Shown here: positions 45,727 through 54,217 of the stretch, piece after piece
How positions within the stretch are numbered: the first letter of the stretch is position 1
Layout of the letters: the number at the start of each line of letters is the position of its first letter
Source of the DNA: Candidatus Altimarinota bacterium
GTDB lineage: Bacteria > Patescibacteriota > Gracilibacteria > RBG-16-42-10 > JAQVLK01
Assembly: GCA_028704165.1 (NCBI GenBank)
Contig: JAQVLK010000005.1
Location: 1 to 55,024 of the forward strand
Direction: 5' to 3'
Length of the DNA: 55,024 nucleotides
Notes under the pieces: model-generated
What the model saw: only the letters and a program-made list of their open reading frames with translations
Database searches by the model: none
Told to the model about the DNA's origin: nothing
Position numbers and translations under genes: made by a program

Positions 45727-46611
45727 ATGCAGGTAACCAAAGACTATATGGATTCTGTTTCGAACTTTTTTACCAATTTCTGGAATGCGCTTACGGATCG
45801 CTTCTCTTTCTTTTGGACTAGTATAGATTTTGAAGCACATCCCTATTATTGGGTTGATATCTTGTTATTAGCAATCATCTTCTACTATATTTACGTTTTA
45901 ATCAAAGGTACTCGCGCCGTTCCTATTATCACGGGTGTTGTGATCTTGGCAGCTGTTTCTTTTCTGAGCAATCAGATGCAACTCTCTGCGCTCAGCTGGA
46001 TCCTGGGACATGTGATGACCGTCTTGATCATTGCTATTCCGGTCGTCCTCCGAGATGAATTTCGGAAAGCTTTGGAACGTATCGGACAGACTAAGTTTTT
46101 TCGTTCCAAACAAAGTCCGGAAGGTTTTAAAAAATTAATTACAATTGTGACAGATGCTGCGCGTAATTTTTCTGAAAACAAGATTGGCGCCACTATGGTG
46201 ATCACGAGAGATGTCAACTTATTAGAGTATGAGCAAACCGGTGAACCGATCAATGCTGAACTTTCTTTTCCCATCTTGCTCAATATCTTCTTTCCAAACT
46301 CCCCTTTGCATGATGGAGCTGTGATTATCGAAGGAGATAAGATCAAAAGCGCATCTTGTGTTCTACCGCTAGCTATCAAAGAAACTGATTTTAAATTTGG
46401 CACCAGACACAAATCAGCGTTGGGACTTTCGGAACAGACAGATGCCTTGGTAGTCGTTGTTTCTGAGGAAAAGGGCCATATTTCCATAGCCAAAGAAGGA
46501 GAGATGACACTCAACCTCTCGCCGGCGAGATTGCAAAGCTTACTCACAGAAGAACTCTTGCCTCACATGAAGAGACGTCAGAAGAAAGCTGATAAACGTA
46601 ATAAGAATTAA
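45727..46611 (+). CDS. cdaA: Diadenylate cyclase (CdaA type)
   Basis: 294 aa from ATG 45727; the frame is open back to 45601, but that lies in the tRNA-derived repeat, and ATG 45748 is also possible. Three membrane helices (YYWVDILLLAIIFYYIYVLI; VPIITGVVILAAVSFL; ILGHVMTVLIIAIPVVL), then the DAC domain with LHDGAVII and GTRHKSALG, the catalytic motifs that make c-di-AMP from two ATP. Followed 11 bp later by a DUF5652 gene. Confidence 0.93.
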   Translation: MQVTKDYMDSVSNFFTNFWNALTDRFSFFWTSIDFEAHPYYWVDILLLAIIFYYIYVLIKGTRAVPIITGVVILAAVSFLSNQMQLSALSWILGHVMTVLIIAIPVVLRDEFRKALERIGQTKFFRSKQSPEGFKKLITIVTDAARNFSENKIGATMVITRDVNLLEYEQTGEPINAELSFPILLNIFFPNSPLHDGAVIIEGDKIKSASCVLPLAIKETDFKFGTRHKSALGLSEQTDALVVVVSEEKGHISIAKEGEMTLNLSPARLQSLLTEELLPHMKRRQKKADKRNKN

Positions 46612-46622
46612 CAAATAAAAAT

Positions 46623-46832
46623 ATGTTAACCGAAACCTTCAGTAACACGACTTGGATCCTCATAACACTAGCCGTACTGTGGAGCATCCCATGGAAAGCT
46701 GTTGCTCTCTGGCAAGCAGCACGCAATAGCCATAAGGGCTGGTTTATTGCCCTGTTAATCATCAATACCGTAGGTATTTTGGAGATTATCTATATCTTCG
46801 GATTCAGCAAGAAGGGAAGCAAGAGTAAGTAA
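46623..46832 (+). CDS. DUF5652-like small membrane protein
   Basis: 69 aa with two hydrophobic helices (WILITLAVLWSIPWKAVALW and GWFIALLIINTVGILEIIYIF). The motif WKAVALWQAARN-HKGWF matches DUF5652, common in CPR. Function unknown. Adjacent to cdaA. Confidence 0.8.
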   Translation: MLTETFSNTTWILITLAVLWSIPWKAVALWQAARNSHKGWFIALLIINTVGILEIIYIFGFSKKGSKSK

Positions 46833-46970
46833 GTAAGTACTTAAGTACTGAAACACTTAAGTACTGTTTCCTCCGAGTCCCTTTCTTCCCCAAACATTTT
46901 CACTATGATCGCTTGATTAGAATAGGTTCTACGTGTTAAATTGTAGATCCCTCCTAAAACGAAGCTACTC

Positions 46971-47543
46971 ATGTTAACAGAAATCCGTTGGCATTCCAGA
47001 GCCGGACAAGGAGCCATCACGGCTGCCAATGCTCTGGCGCATCTTGCTATTCAAACAGGTAAAAAGGGCCAATCTTTCCCTGAATTTGGAGCTGAAAAGC
47101 GCGGTGCTCCCGTCAAAGTTTTTAACCGTATTGGAGAGCATAAGATCGAGATCACGACCGAGATTGAACATCCGGACATCGTGATTCTACTCGACACGAC
47201 ACTGGTTAATCACGAAATAAGTTATGATGATGTTCTGGAAGGCCTGAAGACGGATGGGATTTTGATTATTAATACTGAGCAAAAAGATACTAAGTTTAAT
47301 CAGCTTTTCTCCGGTAAGATTTATCATATCGCAGCCAGTAAGATTGCTCTCGAGAAACTTCAAAGAGATCTACCAAACGTGCCCATGCTGGCCGCTCTAC
47401 TTCAAGTCAGTAAGTTACTCGAATACAAGACAACCGAACAAGAACTTGAAAAATTACTATTAGAAAGTTTCCCAACTCCGATCGTAGCTGCCAATATGCA
47501 AGCCTTTAAAGACGCTTATGCCAAAGTCCAGCAAGCACAATAA
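46971..47543 (+). CDS. porG: Pyruvate:ferredoxin oxidoreductase, gamma subunit
   Basis: 190 aa. EIRWHSRAGQGAITAANALA at the N-terminus and FPEFGAEKRGAPVKVFNRI near 40-60 are the gamma-subunit signatures. With the delta, alpha and beta subunits downstream it makes the four-subunit enzyme that turns pyruvate and CoA into acetyl-CoA, CO2 and reduced ferredoxin. The 3' end overlaps porD by 26 bp. Confidence 0.94.
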   Translation: MLTEIRWHSRAGQGAITAANALAHLAIQTGKKGQSFPEFGAEKRGAPVKVFNRIGEHKIEITTEIEHPDIVILLDTTLVNHEISYDDVLEGLKTDGILIINTEQKDTKFNQLFSGKIYHIAASKIALEKLQRDLPNVPMLAALLQVSKLLEYKTTEQELEKLLLESFPTPIVAANMQAFKDAYAKVQQAQ

Positions 47544-47841
47544 GTTAAAAGGATGGAAGGAACTCCCTCCGGGTGCCGTAGTGCAAGAACCCGGCAGTTC
47601 CCAAGACTACCAAACAGGCAACTGGAATCCCGATGTGGAAGTGCAGTGGATCCCTGAAACCTGCATCAATTGCAACCTGTGCTGGACGGTCTGCCCAGAT
47701 GAAGCGATCATAGTAGACGAGCAAGGTAATATGAAAGGGGTAAATCAAGACTTCTGCAAAAAGTGCGGACTTTGTGTAGATATCTGTCCGACAAAGAGCA
47801 AGTCCTTGAAGATGGTAAAGAAGCAAAAAGAAGATATATAA
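47518..47841 (+). CDS. porD: Pyruvate:ferredoxin oxidoreductase, delta (ferredoxin) subunit
   Basis: 107 aa. Two [4Fe-4S] motifs, CINCNLCWTVCP and CKKCGLCVDICP, carry electrons to external ferredoxin. The N-terminal PGAVVQEPGSSQDYQTGNWNP matches the delta family. Start within porG. Confidence 0.94.
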   Translation: MPKSSKHNKLKGWKELPPGAVVQEPGSSQDYQTGNWNPDVEVQWIPETCINCNLCWTVCPDEAIIVDEQGNMKGVNQDFCKKCGLCVDICPTKSKSLKMVKKQKEDI

Positions 47842-47848
47842 ACGTAAA

Positions 47849-47866
47849 GACGCATTGCAATGCGTC
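47849..47866. repeat. Perfect 18-bp palindrome GACGCATTGCAATGCGTC
   Basis: Fills most of the porD-porA spacer, 12 bp before the porA start. It could be a hairpin in the operon mRNA or a mobile palindrome. Similar in position to the palindrome between porA and porB. Confidence 0.75.
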
Positions 47867-47878
47867 TCCTACAAAGCT

Positions 47879-49024
47879 ATGACAACATCAATGGATGGAA
47901 ATCACGCCGCCGCTTACGCTATGAAGCAGATCAATCCTGACGTGGTTGCCGCATACCCGATTACACCGGTGACTTACCTGATGGAAGCTTTTACGCAGTA
48001 TGTCGCGGATGGCCAGATCGATACTGAGATGATCCTAGTCGAGTCTGAACATAGCGCCATGAGTGCCTGTGTGGGGGCTGCTGCTTGTGGCACTCGAGCT
48101 ATGACAGCTTCCGCATCACAAGGACTGGCACTGATGCACGAAGTTCTTTACAACGCTTCCGGCATGAGACTACCGATCGTAATTATTGTTGGCAATCGTG
48201 CACTCTCTGCCCCCCTCAGCATTCACTGTGATCACTCTGATAGTATGGCTGAACGCGATAGCGGCTTCATCATGATCTATGCCAAAGATGCTCAGGAAGT
48301 TTACGATCTGACCTTACAAGCATTCCCGATTGCGGAGCATAAGAAAGTACGCACCCCTATCATGATCTGCATGGACGGGCTCGAAACTACGCATACGATA
48401 CAGCCTTTGGAGCTTTTGGATGATCAAAAGGTCAAAACTTTACTAGGCGAAAATAATCCTTTTCAATCCCTCCTGGATAGCAAAAATCCGATCACTTACG
48501 GTGCCGCCGTCAAGCCTGATTATTATTTTGAACATCGCAGAAATCAGCTCGAAGGAATGATGCAAGCAGGAAGTGTTATCAAAGAAGTTGGCACAGCTTA
48601 TGGCAAGTTAAGCGGCCGAGATTATAGTGAACCGATCGTAGTAAGTGGTCCCGAGAAAGCTAAGTATGCCGTCATTATGATCGGATCATTTGCCGGAACT
48701 TTTGAAACATATTTACCAGAACTAAGCGATGAAGTGTCCTTGCTCCGAGTCCGACAGTACCGTCCTTTCCCAACAGAAAAGCTGCTTAAGATTTTAAAAG
48801 ATTACGAAAAAGTCGCAGTCCTTGATCGCACTTCTCCAGCCGGTAACAGCGGAGGTCCACTCTTTACGGATGTGGTGACCGCACTGCAAGGGACCGGAAT
48901 AAAAGCACGAAATTACATCTACGGGTTAGGAGGAAGAACACTGCTAAAAGAGAATGTGGAGCAAGTGGTGGAAGATTTTAGTAAAAAAACTCCAACGCTA
49001 CAATTTCTTAACTTACGAGATTAA
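47879..49024 (+). CDS. porA: Pyruvate:ferredoxin oxidoreductase, alpha subunit
   Basis: 381 aa from ATG 47879 (MTTSMDGNHAAAYAMK); an earlier in-frame ATG (47855) lies in the palindrome and is less likely. AAYPITPVTYLMEAFTQYV, ESEHSAMSACVGAAACGTRAMTAS and later SSPAGNSGGPLF-like (TSPAGNSGGPLFTDV) belong to the alpha/pyrimidine-binding family. Confidence 0.95.
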   Translation: MTTSMDGNHAAAYAMKQINPDVVAAYPITPVTYLMEAFTQYVADGQIDTEMILVESEHSAMSACVGAAACGTRAMTASASQGLALMHEVLYNASGMRLPIVIIVGNRALSAPLSIHCDHSDSMAERDSGFIMIYAKDAQEVYDLTLQAFPIAEHKKVRTPIMICMDGLETTHTIQPLELLDDQKVKTLLGENNPFQSLLDSKNPITYGAAVKPDYYFEHRRNQLEGMMQAGSVIKEVGTAYGKLSGRDYSEPIVVSGPEKAKYAVIMIGSFAGTFETYLPELSDEVSLLRVRQYRPFPTEKLLKILKDYEKVAVLDRTSPAGNSGGPLFTDVVTALQGTGIKARNYIYGLGGRTLLKENVEQVVEDFSKKTPTLQFLNLRD

Positions 49025-49028
49025 GTAA

Positions 49029-49048
49029 GGGCGCGAAATTTCGCGCCC
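49029..49048. repeat. Perfect 20-bp palindrome between porA and porB
   Basis: GGGCGCGAAATTTCGCGCCC. With the 47849 palindrome it puts one strong hairpin in each of the last two por spacers. Confidence 0.75.
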
Positions 49049-49063
49049 CTGACAAAAAATATT

Positions 49064-49984
49064 ATGACAACGCTCAAACAACTTGCCGGTAATAAACCAA
49101 GATTAGTCAGCGGCCATCGCCTCTGTCCGGGCTGCGGCATGCCTGCCATTTTGAAGCAAGTTACCAGTGTCGTTAGTGACCCTATGGTCATTATCAATGC
49201 TACCGGTTGTTTTGAGATCTGTACCGGTGCTTACCCCTATACTTCTTGGAATTGTTCTTGGATTCATTCACTTTTTGAAAATACGGCGGCGGTTGCCAGC
49301 GGAGTGGAATCAGCTTACAAAGCTCTCCAGAAACGTGGCAAGCTGCAAGAGAACTTCAAATTCCTAGCCCTTGGTGGTGACGGAGGAACTTACGATATTG
49401 GTTTTCAAGCTCTGTCAGGTGCTATGGAGCGCGGACATAAATTTGTTTACCTGTGCTTTGACAACGAGGGGTATATGAACACCGGCTACCAAAGAAGTGG
49501 TGCGACTCCACTTTATGCTCACACCACAACTTCGCCGGCCGGGAGCGCGATTCCGGGTAAGACCCAAGGACGCAAGGATCTGACCGGCATCATGGTAGCT
49601 CACAAAATTCCCTACGTTGCGCAAGCTTCAGCCAGCAACTGGGCTGATCTGACCATGAAAGCCGAGAAAGCTTTTGAAGCTGATGGTCCCGCTTTCCTCA
49701 ATGTTCTTTCACAGTGTCCTACCAGTTGGAAAACGAAACCCGAAGATGGAATCAAGAAAATGAAGCAAGCTGTAGAGAGTAATTTTTGGCCACTCTATGA
49801 AGTTGAACATGGAAAATATAAAATAAACTATAAGCCCAAAGAACGTCTGCCAATCAAAGAGTGGCTCGCTGAACAAGGCCGTTTTAAACATCTCTTCAAA
49901 GAAGGTAACGAGAAATTAATCGCCGAGATTCAAGAAGATGTTGATGATGCTTGGAAGGGGCTACTAGCCAAGGAGAATAACTAA
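49064..49984 (+). CDS. porB: Pyruvate:ferredoxin oxidoreductase, beta subunit
   Basis: 306 aa. CPGCGMPAILKQV and ATGCFEICTG supply cluster ligands; GGDGGTYDIGFQALSGAMERG with FDNEGYMNTGYQRSG is the thiamine-diphosphate site. Completes the por set. The porA-porB spacer holds only the palindrome. Confidence 0.96.
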   Translation: MTTLKQLAGNKPRLVSGHRLCPGCGMPAILKQVTSVVSDPMVIINATGCFEICTGAYPYTSWNCSWIHSLFENTAAVASGVESAYKALQKRGKLQENFKFLALGGDGGTYDIGFQALSGAMERGHKFVYLCFDNEGYMNTGYQRSGATPLYAHTTTSPAGSAIPGKTQGRKDLTGIMVAHKIPYVAQASASNWADLTMKAEKAFEADGPAFLNVLSQCPTSWKTKPEDGIKKMKQAVESNFWPLYEVEHGKYKINYKPKERLPIKEWLAEQGRFKHLFKEGNEKLIAEIQEDVDDAWKGLLAKENN

Positions 49985-50110
49985 ATTCTAATTTCTAATG
50001 TCTAATCAATGACTAATGATCAATCTCCAATGTATCTAAATTTGGCATTGGATTTTGGATTTAGATATTGATTAGTAATTAGATCAATTAGTCCTTAGAA
50101 ATTTCCAGAA
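49985..50110. repeat. AT-rich spacer of short repeat families
   Basis: It starts with TAATTTCTAATGTCTAAT, as at 43806-43826, and includes AAATTTGGCATTGGATTTTG (50038-50057), a relative of the 16S insertion arm, and ATTAGTCCTTAGAAATT. No gene. Confidence 0.6.
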
Positions 50111-50139
50111 CACTTATCCTAAACCACTAGCTAATAGAT

Positions 50140-51018
50140 ATGCTTAAGATTTCCCAATCCGATCTCGTCGAACTGATTCGTAAAACAAGTTGTGAGTTAC
50201 CACAAGATGTTTTGAAAACCTTACAAGCTGCACACAGGAGAGAAACAGCGAAACGTGCTAAGTTTGTCTTGGAACAAATCCTCCGCAATTTACGTATGGC
50301 TGAAAAAATCGAGCAACCAATTTGCCAAGATACCGGTGTAATTCATACTTACGTTTATCATCCCAAAGATTTAGATCTAGAGAAGTTCCGTAAACTCTTC
50401 CTTGGCGCCGTCAAAAAAGCTACACAAAAAGGATACCTACGGCCAAACTCAGTTGATTCTTTGACTAGTGCTAACAGCAACACCAATATCGGACCGGGTA
50501 CGGGTAAGTTTGAGTTTAAAACTTGGAACAAACCTTACGTAGATATCGTCATCATGCTCAAGGGCAGCGGCTCCGAGAATGTTTCCCGTCAGTACAAATT
50601 GCCCTCTGCCAGTTTGCAGGCTGACCGTGATTTAGCTGGAGTGGAGAGATGCATCCTAGACGCTCTCGTTCATGCTCAAGGTCGCGGCTGCAGTCCTGGT
50701 TTCCTCGGGGTTTGTATCGGTGGCGACCGTGAGAAAGGTTATCGCGTCTCGAAGCGTCAGTTTTTACGTAAAGTTCAGGACAAAAATAAGATAAAGGAAT
50801 TAGCCAAATTGGAAGATCAGATTCTGAAGAAGGCCAATCAACTCAATATTGGTCCGATGGGACTAGGAGGAAAGACAACTTTGTCCGGTGTCAAAATAAC
50901 TGCCATTAACCGTCATCCCGGTTCTTATTTTGTGACAATTAGCTACATGTGCTGGGCCTACAGACGACAAGGAGCACGTTTTGACAAAGATGGTAAATTT
51001 ATGAAATGGATCTATTAA
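50140..51018 (+). CDS. Class I fumarate hydratase, alpha subunit
   Basis: 292 aa. Ligands for a [4Fe-4S] cluster: C62 in PICQDTG, the GRGCSPGFLGVCIGGDREKGY segment and ISYMCWAYRR near the C-terminus. SANSNTNIGPGTG is also typical. It hydrates fumarate to malate with the beta subunit. L-tartrate dehydratase TtdA is the nearest alternative; with por and a reductase beside it, fumarase is preferred. Confidence 0.88.
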   Translation: MLKISQSDLVELIRKTSCELPQDVLKTLQAAHRRETAKRAKFVLEQILRNLRMAEKIEQPICQDTGVIHTYVYHPKDLDLEKFRKLFLGAVKKATQKGYLRPNSVDSLTSANSNTNIGPGTGKFEFKTWNKPYVDIVIMLKGSGSENVSRQYKLPSASLQADRDLAGVERCILDALVHAQGRGCSPGFLGVCIGGDREKGYRVSKRQFLRKVQDKNKIKELAKLEDQILKKANQLNIGPMGLGGKTTLSGVKITAINRHPGSYFVTISYMCWAYRRQGARFDKDGKFMKWIY

Positions 51019-51020
51019 GT

Positions 51021-51150
51021 AATGCCAAAATCCTAAATCCAAATGCCAAATGAATTCTCAATCTTTAAATCTAAAAACGAGACACGAAAATTTCAAAGAT
51101 TTGGATTTTAAAGATTCCCTTGGATTTTGGTATTTGTAATTTGGATTTAT
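51021..51150. repeat. Intergenic palindromic repeat, same family as the 16S insertion
   Basis: Left arm 51021-51051 matches the 16S arm 31392-31422 (reversed) at 29 of 31 bases; right arm about 51119-51150 (GGATTTTGGTATTTG). The arms are inverted around an AT-rich centre, as in the 16S copy. It lies between the two fumarase genes, which are otherwise normally adjacent. Confidence 0.8.
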
Positions 51151-51151
51151 T

Positions 51152-51763
51152 ATGAATATTTCTACTCCTTTAAGTAACGAAACCATTGCAAAACTCCAAC
51201 TCGGAGATATTGTTTATATTACAGGGAAACTTTTTACGGCACGTGACAGAATTCATAAATACTTAGCCGAAGGCAATGCTCCACCGGTCGATCTTCAAGG
51301 ACAAGTTATTTATCATGCCGGACCGATTGCGGTTCGTAAAAATGGCAAGTGGGAGTTTTGGGCTTTTGGGCCGACTACTTCCGTCAGGCAGGAACCCTAC
51401 ACTCCTTACTTGATTGAGAAACTGGGAGTCAAGGTGATTATCGGAAAGGGTGGTATGGGGAAGGAAGTCCAAGAGGCTTGCCGTAAACATAAAGCTGTTT
51501 ATCTGCACACTATCGGAGGTGGTGGAGTGATCTTAGCCAATTGTGTCAAGAAGGTTAGCAAGGTTTACTTGCAAGAGTTCGGGATGCCGGAAGCGATGTG
51601 GGAAGTTGAAGTGGAAGGATTCCCAGCCATCTGTACTATTGACTCGAGAGGACAGAGCCTGCATACTGAAATCCACGATCAATCTATACAAAAATTAGAA
51701 AAAACGAATGGAAAACACCAAAAAAAATTGCAGCATCCAAAACATTCGCAAGTTAACAAGTAA
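51152..51763 (+). CDS. Class I fumarate hydratase, beta subunit
   Basis: 203 aa. IYHAGPIAVRKNGKWEF, GKGGMGKEV, YLHTIGGGGVILANCVKKV and FGMPEAMWEVEVEGFPAIC are beta-subunit signatures. The C-terminus ends in a Lys/His-rich tail overlapping the next gene by 56 bp. Confidence 0.9.
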   Translation: MNISTPLSNETIAKLQLGDIVYITGKLFTARDRIHKYLAEGNAPPVDLQGQVIYHAGPIAVRKNGKWEFWAFGPTTSVRQEPYTPYLIEKLGVKVIIGKGGMGKEVQEACRKHKAVYLHTIGGGGVILANCVKKVSKVYLQEFGMPEAMWEVEVEGFPAICTIDSRGQSLHTEIHDQSIQKLEKTNGKHQKKLQHPKHSQVNK

Positions 51764-52409
51764 TGTTCTGGAGTTCACATTGCAGCTTAATGAAGACTTT
51801 GAATTTACGGCTGGTCAGTTTTTGACAGTGCATTTTGAGCACAATGGGGCAGAGATCAAACGTTGCTATTCCATAGCTTCCGGTCCGGAAAACAAAAGAG
51901 AACTAGTACTCATTGTTAAACTTTTGGAAGGAGAGGAGCGCAAAGCTTCGAGATATTTTGAGAAATTACAGACCGGTGATGAACTTACACTTAGCGGACC
52001 GGCTGGAAAACTTGTTTTGGAGGAAAGCGAGAAAGAAGTTTTAATGATCGCGACAGGCACAGGCATTGTCCCTTTCTTATCAATGCTAAAAACTGAACTT
52101 CCTCGCAGCAAACGGCGCTTTCAACTTTTTTGGGGCTTACGCTATAGCAAAGATATTTTTTATCAGGATGTACTGCAAAGCTGGAAGGAAAATCATCCAA
52201 ATTTTAACTATGAAATCACAATCTCCAGAACTGAACTCGATGCTTGGCAAGGAAAAAGAGGACGTGTTAGTGAGCATGTTAAACAGCTTACAGATTTGCA
52301 AGCCAAACAGATTTACCTTTGTGGTAATCCTGAAATGGTCAATGAAATTCTTAGCTATCTAGATCAGCAAGGCAAAAGTAGAGAAGAGTTACATTTTGAA
52401 GCTTATTAA
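51708..52409 (+). CDS. FAD/NAD(P)-binding ferredoxin reductase-like protein
   Basis: 233 aa. FAD part: CYSIASGPE (R-x-Y-S type) and KLLEGEERKASRYFEKL. NAD(P) part: VLMIATGTGIVPFLSML and YLCGNPEMVNEILSYL. It belongs to the ferredoxin-NADP reductase superfamily. Next to PFOR it may pass electrons between ferredoxin and NAD(P)H; this is inference. Start overlaps the fumarase beta gene. Confidence 0.85.
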   Translation: MENTKKNCSIQNIRKLTSNVLEFTLQLNEDFEFTAGQFLTVHFEHNGAEIKRCYSIASGPENKRELVLIVKLLEGEERKASRYFEKLQTGDELTLSGPAGKLVLEESEKEVLMIATGTGIVPFLSMLKTELPRSKRRFQLFWGLRYSKDIFYQDVLQSWKENHPNFNYEITISRTELDAWQGKRGRVSEHVKQLTDLQAKQIYLCGNPEMVNEILSYLDQQGKSREELHFEAY

Positions 52410-52414
52410 AAAAT

Positions 52415-53380
52415 ATGATCCAATTCGACAACTACGACATCGAGAAGCTAAAAAACACTCTGGCCAATGCCAAGAAGATTTTACTAATCTCACATCGCAG
52501 TCCCGATGGTGACACACTTGGCTCCACTTTGGCCTGGTATTTTGCTTTACTTTCTAAGGGAAAAATTGTTTATCCTTTTTGCGTAGATCCCCTACCGGAC
52601 AAGATGCAGTATTTACCGGCTTGGGACAAGATGACAAATAAACTCCCCAATTTGGAAAGTATAGATCTGGTGATTATCAATGATCACGGTGACTTGAAGC
52701 TGAGCGGTTTAAATGAAGTCAATGATCAAATTTTGGCAAGGAAACAGGTCATCAATATCGACCATCATCCTTCCAATGATTTTTTTGGCCATCAGAATTT
52801 CGTTTTCACGGATGCGGCCTCCTGCACTCAGATCGTGACACAGCTTTTGAAAAAATTAGGATTTCGCATCACTCCCGACATGGCAACCTTATTACTCAAC
52901 GGCTTATATACGGACACCGGCAGTTTCCAGCACAGCAACACCAGTCCGGCTGCCCTAGAAACCGCTGCTCTCCTCATGAGCTACGGTGCGAATTGGAACT
53001 TGATCGTCAAAAATGCTTTCAAAACCTTGCCGGTCTCAACCATGAAACTCTGGGGACACGTGCTGGCTAATATGAATACCAATGCCAAAGGCATCACTTC
53101 GAGCACGGTCACTGAACACGATCTGGAAGATGCCAAAGCTGACTCATCCGAACTGGAAGGGGTCGTGAACTTCCTCAACGCTGTGCCCAACACCAAGTTT
53201 AGTGTACTGCTTTCTGAGCGCGGTGATGTCGTCAAAGGTTCACTCCGAACTCCCAAGGACGATGTGGATGTAGCCAAGATTGCCTCCTTCTTCGGTGGTG
53301 GTGGACACGTCAAAGCAGCCGGATTTGCTGTGAAAGGCAAGATCCAGCGTGAAAAGAATAAGCAGGGAGTGGTGGCCTAA
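52415..53380 (+). CDS. DHH-family phosphoesterase (NrnA-like)
   Basis: 321 aa. RSPDGDTLGS, INDHGD, the DHH motif in IDHHPSNDFFGH and TDTGSFQHSNT form the catalytic metal site; C-terminal DHHA1 has GGGGHVKAAGF. The family degrades oligoribonucleotides, pApA and sometimes c-di-AMP. cdaA is 6 kb upstream. 5 bp after the reductase gene. Confidence 0.9.
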   Translation: MIQFDNYDIEKLKNTLANAKKILLISHRSPDGDTLGSTLAWYFALLSKGKIVYPFCVDPLPDKMQYLPAWDKMTNKLPNLESIDLVIINDHGDLKLSGLNEVNDQILARKQVINIDHHPSNDFFGHQNFVFTDAASCTQIVTQLLKKLGFRITPDMATLLLNGLYTDTGSFQHSNTSPAALETAALLMSYGANWNLIVKNAFKTLPVSTMKLWGHVLANMNTNAKGITSSTVTEHDLEDAKADSSELEGVVNFLNAVPNTKFSVLLSERGDVVKGSLRTPKDDVDVAKIASFFGGGGHVKAAGFAVKGKIQREKNKQGVVA

Positions 53381-53874
53381 GGATTAGGAACAGGATCCAA
53401 AGAACGTGTTGCTTGGCCATCCTCGTCTTCATCGATAAATATTCCACTAAAATCCATCTCCCAGTCAGCATTTTTAAGACTATCCAGTGCTTCATCATCA
53501 CTTGCAATATTTGATTGGGAACATTGCTGGCCCGTTAAGACAGCTTCGAGATCAAATTGTACTTCACCTTGCGCATCAATTGCGAAGGGAGCATTTCTTA
53601 ATCTGGCAAGAACTTCCCTAAAGTGAGTCATTTCTTTTTGATGCAACTCTGGCAGATTATCAGTTCCTCGCCAGCTTTTCTGGCCAAGCCATAACTCAGA
53701 AGAGTCGCTGTGCCAACTAGTAAATAACCTATTATAAATTTTCCTATATTACTTTTCCAAAAACCGCCAAATCAAGTCATTTTCAATTTTCCTTTGCTGC
53801 TCTTCGGTCAAGTCATCAAAGTTTTTGATAGCTTCGAGCTTACGAGCCTCTTGTAGATCTGGGGAACTATTCAT
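53377..53874 (-). pseudogene. Gene interrupted by one in-frame TAA
   Basis: From ATG 53874 the frame gives 41 residues (MNSSPDLQEARKLEAIKNFD, then DLTEEQQRKIENDLIWRFLEK), a TAA at 53749-53751, then continues in the same frame, with no other stop, to TAG/TAA near 53377. The part after the stop (YRKIYNRLFTSWHSDSSELW, ... HQKEMTHFREVLARLRN) looks like the natural continuation. Total would be 164 residues plus the stop. Not recognised. Could be a nonsense mutation, readthrough or a sequencing error. A shorter second ORF alone could start at 53631. Confidence 0.6.
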
Positions 53875-54005
53875 AATAGATTATATTGAAAAGGATGGTA
53901 TTTTAACATAATGTTTAGATAAAACAAGCTTGCTTAGTAAATAATGTGACTAAAGCCATGCTTAGACTTTATCCTAAAATGGCCTTTTGGGGGCTTAAGC
54001 TAAAT

Positions 54006-54096
54006 CTTAATATTTCCTTAATCTTTCGTTGCTATATTTAAGAAAGGGGGCTGCCCCCAAGCTTTCATACACCGCAAAACATTCATGTAGAAACAA
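54006..54096 (+). promoter_or_regulatory. Direct-repeat promoter plus conserved leader (copy 2)
   Basis: CTTAAT (54006-54011), 5 nt, CTTAAT (54017-54022), 10 nt, TATATT (54033-54038), G5/C5 hairpin GGGGGCTGCCCCC (54046-54058), then AAAACATTCATGT (54076-54088). Same module as 1726-1816 on the other strand. It points to the iscU-like gene 120 bp downstream. Confidence 0.6.
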
Positions 54097-54217
54097 CCCA
54101 TTTTTATATTGTTAAATAATTTTTCATTTTTAATTTATAATTTTACATTTATTTGTATCCCAACTCACTGGCAATCAAGAGTTTCCCCTGCTACAATGCA
54201 TGCACTTAATTACTAGA

